From NCBI RefSeq assembly GCF_014356525.2, contig NC_052511.1, positions 47,549,682 to 47,613,681 of the forward strand: DNA of 64,000 nt. Reading direction: 5' to 3'. The position numbers and the translations under genes are program-made. Position 1 is the stretch's first letter. The number at the start of each line of letters is the position of its first letter. Below the pieces are notes generated by a model, which did no database searches, had not been told where the DNA came from, and saw only the letters and a list, made by a program, of their open reading frames with translations. Source of the stretch: Nilaparvata lugens. Lineage: Eukaryota; Arthropoda; Insecta; Hemiptera; Delphacidae. Below are positions 61,883 through 64,000 of the stretch, one piece after another.

Positions 61883-63808
61883 CTGCAAACAACAAATAGA
61901 ATAAACAATTTCTTTCACAAAATATAATTCTCAAAACATAATTATGAACACAATTTTTAGGAGATATCAAATGGGTATTGCATGCTCCAGTATATGATCT
62001 AACAGTTCTTGTTGGAAAATTATAACCATTATTGAGGCTTGAATGCTCGTTTCTGATAATTTTTAGTATTTCAAGTAGGCTACATTCAGTAGCCACTGCA
62101 AACAAATAGAATAAAACAATTTCTTCACAAAAAATATAATTATCAAAACATAATAATTATGAACACAATTTTTAGGAGATATCAAATGGGTATTGCATGC
62201 TCCAGTATATGATCTAACAGTTCTTGTTGGAAAATCAAAACCATTATTGAGGCTTGAATGCTCAATTCTGATAATTTTCAGTATTTCAAGTAGGCTACAT
62301 TCAGTAAACAAATAGAATAAACAATATTTCTTTGACAAAAATATAATTCTTAAAAAAATAATTATGAACTCAATTTTTAGGTAATATCAAATGGGTATTG
62401 CATGCTCCAGTATATATGATCTAACAGTTTTTTTTTGGAAAATTAAAACCATTATTGAGGCTTGTATGCTCGATTATGATATTTTTTAGTATTTCAAGTA
62501 CATTCAGTTTTTTTATTCATCCATAAGATCAGATGATGATATTTGGGAGCTATCACACAGACAGTCCTTCATGTGCTGACACATGATTTCGCCTGGTTAA
62601 TATACAACATAATTTACAAATTTTACATCAACAAGCTGATCCAGATTGAGATATCAATGAGTGGTTTTCGCCATTCATTTTCTCTTGGAACTCTCTGTAT
62701 CGAAATCATGTATTACATTACCACCTTCTCATTTAAAAAATTAATTTGGATTCATTTGAGGGTCAAAGTTTTTGAAGCGACAGAGTAATGTTTGAATAGT
62801 AATTTTTCAAATTCAAATTATTTCTCAAAAACATACACAATTATAATAATATGATATTATAACATCTAAATAATAATACAAGAAAAATACTATTGAATAT
62901 ATAAAATAATCCCAAAACTGCAGTATATTTTTTTTGTCCATCTATGTTTAAGGAGTTGCCTACAAGGTGAAACCTGTGCGTAGACCTAAGTTTCAGTAAT
63001 ATATTTATTCAATATAAACTAAGAAATTAAACCAAACTAAGAACAATAAAGATTAGTGGAATTTACATAGTGGAAAGATAGTGGAATAAAGATTAGTGGA
63101 AAATATAATTTTGTAGATTGGTAGATGATGAAATTAGATAAAAGTTAGTAACACACAATAATTATTCTATGATAAAAAAACAAAACATAATACAAGAAAC
63201 AGTTGGTGCCTACAAGATTTTTTCTTCAGTTTTGAAGAAAACGAATGAAACCTACTGTCAAGTTATTTTTGTGAAAGAAATAATTAGCTGTTTCCATAAT
63301 ATTTTCATCAACTCTGTATGATTAAAAGTTGTGATTTTCAAAGATTATAATACAACAGCTCATGAGCGAGTTCTCCAACCCAGGGTGTCACCAGTTATTC
63401 ATGCTAAATATTTATTGATAAAACAAATTTTCACTCTTTCTTTAATCAATTAATAAATTTGCTTACCCATCTGATCGATAATCGGCGCCATCCTTAGCGT
63501 TATCCCCACCAACAGCATACACGTGAAGAGCAGAAACCCAGCTGTTATGATGATAGTCCACTTGGCGCGTTTGGGAAGGTCATCCGGGTCAACTACCTTA
63601 CTTGGCTGCGGCCTCGCGCGCATGCGCGTACATCAGCTGTCGGTCAGTCAGCTGTTTGCGTTTGTGGTGGTCGGTCAGCTGTTTGCGTTTCCGCCGTTTG
63701 CGACGGGGTCGGTGACCTCTGGGGTCGATGACCCCGGCGGGACCTGAGTCTAGGTCAAGGTCGTCCAACTCCATGTCGACGGTTACGAAGTGGGTGTCGT
63801 CTGGACGC
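61809..63808 (-). CDS. Unidentified small single-pass membrane protein, 3' part of gene
   Basis: Two exons on the minus strand: 63808-63467 and 61882-61809. The first has acceptor CTTTGGCAG and donor ATGG/GTAAGC. The last has acceptor TTGTTTGCAG and stop TGA at 61811-61809. The phases agree and form a Val codon across the junction. The product has an acidic start (MELDDLDLDSGPAG, ATG at 63774-63772), a very basic region (RRKRRKRKQLTD, with KRKQLTD repeated), then VDPDDLPKRAKW, one membrane helix (TIIITAGFLLFTCMLLVGIT) and a tail ending NSLNRQDFNDSILMA. The first exon has one base too many: AAG is followed by in-frame TAA at 63600-63598, while VVDPDDLPKRAKW continues one frame over. Upstream exons may lie beyond the window. 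I do not recognise the family. Confidence 0.72.
61883..62515. repeat. Three tandem units of about 210 bases in the membrane-protein intron
   Basis: The shared block CATGCTCCAGTATAT recurs at 61981, 62196 and 62401 (spacings 215 and 205). Each unit holds an acceptor-like stretch and a long minus-strand open reading stretch. Unit 3 carries a two-base insertion (TATATATG) that breaks the frame, so the open reading is probably incidental. Confidence 0.85.
62516..63466 (-). other. Intron of the membrane-protein gene, unassigned part
   Basis: AT-rich. An 81-codon open frame at 62543-62788 on the + strand has no family resemblance and no coding-like composition, so it is left uncalled. Confidence 0.5.
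63467..63808 (-). CDS. Membrane-protein exon with frameshift
   Basis: The 342 bases are one more than the phase on both sides allows (341). The break is near 63598-63604. The sequence there (CCAA/GTAAGG) also resembles a splice donor, so an alternative short isoform ending in this region cannot be excluded. The GC-rich composition contrasts with its AT-rich surroundings and supports coding. An internal duplication of about 24 bases gives the repeated KRKQLTD. Confidence 0.72.
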
Positions 63809-64000
63809 CTGCCAAAGAAAAAAAAATTTTCAATAATACAGGGTGTTTACGAGCACCCTACCAATACTCTAAGGCATCTTTCCAGGGTAAAAACATATCT
63901 AAATATCATATTTAAATTGTCCGGAAGTCTTCAGTTACTCACACAGCGGCCATTTTGTTTTTCACTTATTATTTTTCCTATAACTAATGGTTAAACATAC

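Noticed and set aside
62543..62788. 81-codon frame resembling a membrane protein
   Set aside because: AT-rich intronic sequence with no recognisable family and no splice or start support.

Overview
The window is AT-rich animal nuclear DNA, most likely from an insect. It has long introns with GT-AG borders, very high transposon content and one 100-base scaffold gap (8901-9000). The repeats (non-autonomous Helitrons, dense foldback MITEs, a tRNA-headed SINE) suggest a hemipteran, perhaps a planthopper; that guess rests on overall character and is weak. There are no bacterial features, no CRISPR array and no rRNA genes.

Two host genes are supported. The main one, on the + strand from 30311 to 57651, is alkylglycerol monooxygenase (AGMO, formerly TMEM195), a membrane-bound, tetrahydrobiopterin-dependent di-iron enzyme that cleaves ether lipids. 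I could place nine coding exons with GT-AG borders and compatible phases, about 477 codons in all. All three histidine boxes of the fatty-acid-hydroxylase superfamily are present. Exon 7 is one base short and so contains a frameshift. The second gene, on the - strand at 61809-63808, is the 3' part of an unidentified small single-pass membrane protein. It converges on the AGMO 3' end, and its larger exon has one base too many.

Positions 1-8900 form a separate contig that is, almost throughout, an inverted second copy of 29138-35200, the AGMO 5' region. It carries a decayed exon 1 and two tandem copies of exon 2, one intact and one frameshifted. The two versions differ by clean transposon insertions: a Helitron and a second Helitron-like element only in the contig, and a TA-flanked MITE and a foldback only in the main copy. 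So this is either an inverted duplication or, perhaps more likely, an alternative haplotype misplaced by scaffolding.

From 9001 to about 29138 I see no protein-coding gene, only layered repeats: Helitrons, MITEs, satellites, a triplicated TTC-rich block and a tandemly duplicated block that contains a SINE. From 29226 to 30310 there is a seven-unit tandem array in which every unit repeats the sequence around the AGMO start codon. AGMO introns 2, 3, 4, 5, 7 and 8 are again filled with repeats and minisatellites. From 57975 to 64000 there is an intact Helitron, further MITEs and the second gene.

The most informative observations are paired empty and filled sites. They fix the ends and target preferences of several transposon families, and show a SINE inverted dimer that moved as one unit and a MITE whose centre has expanded into an 11-copy satellite.
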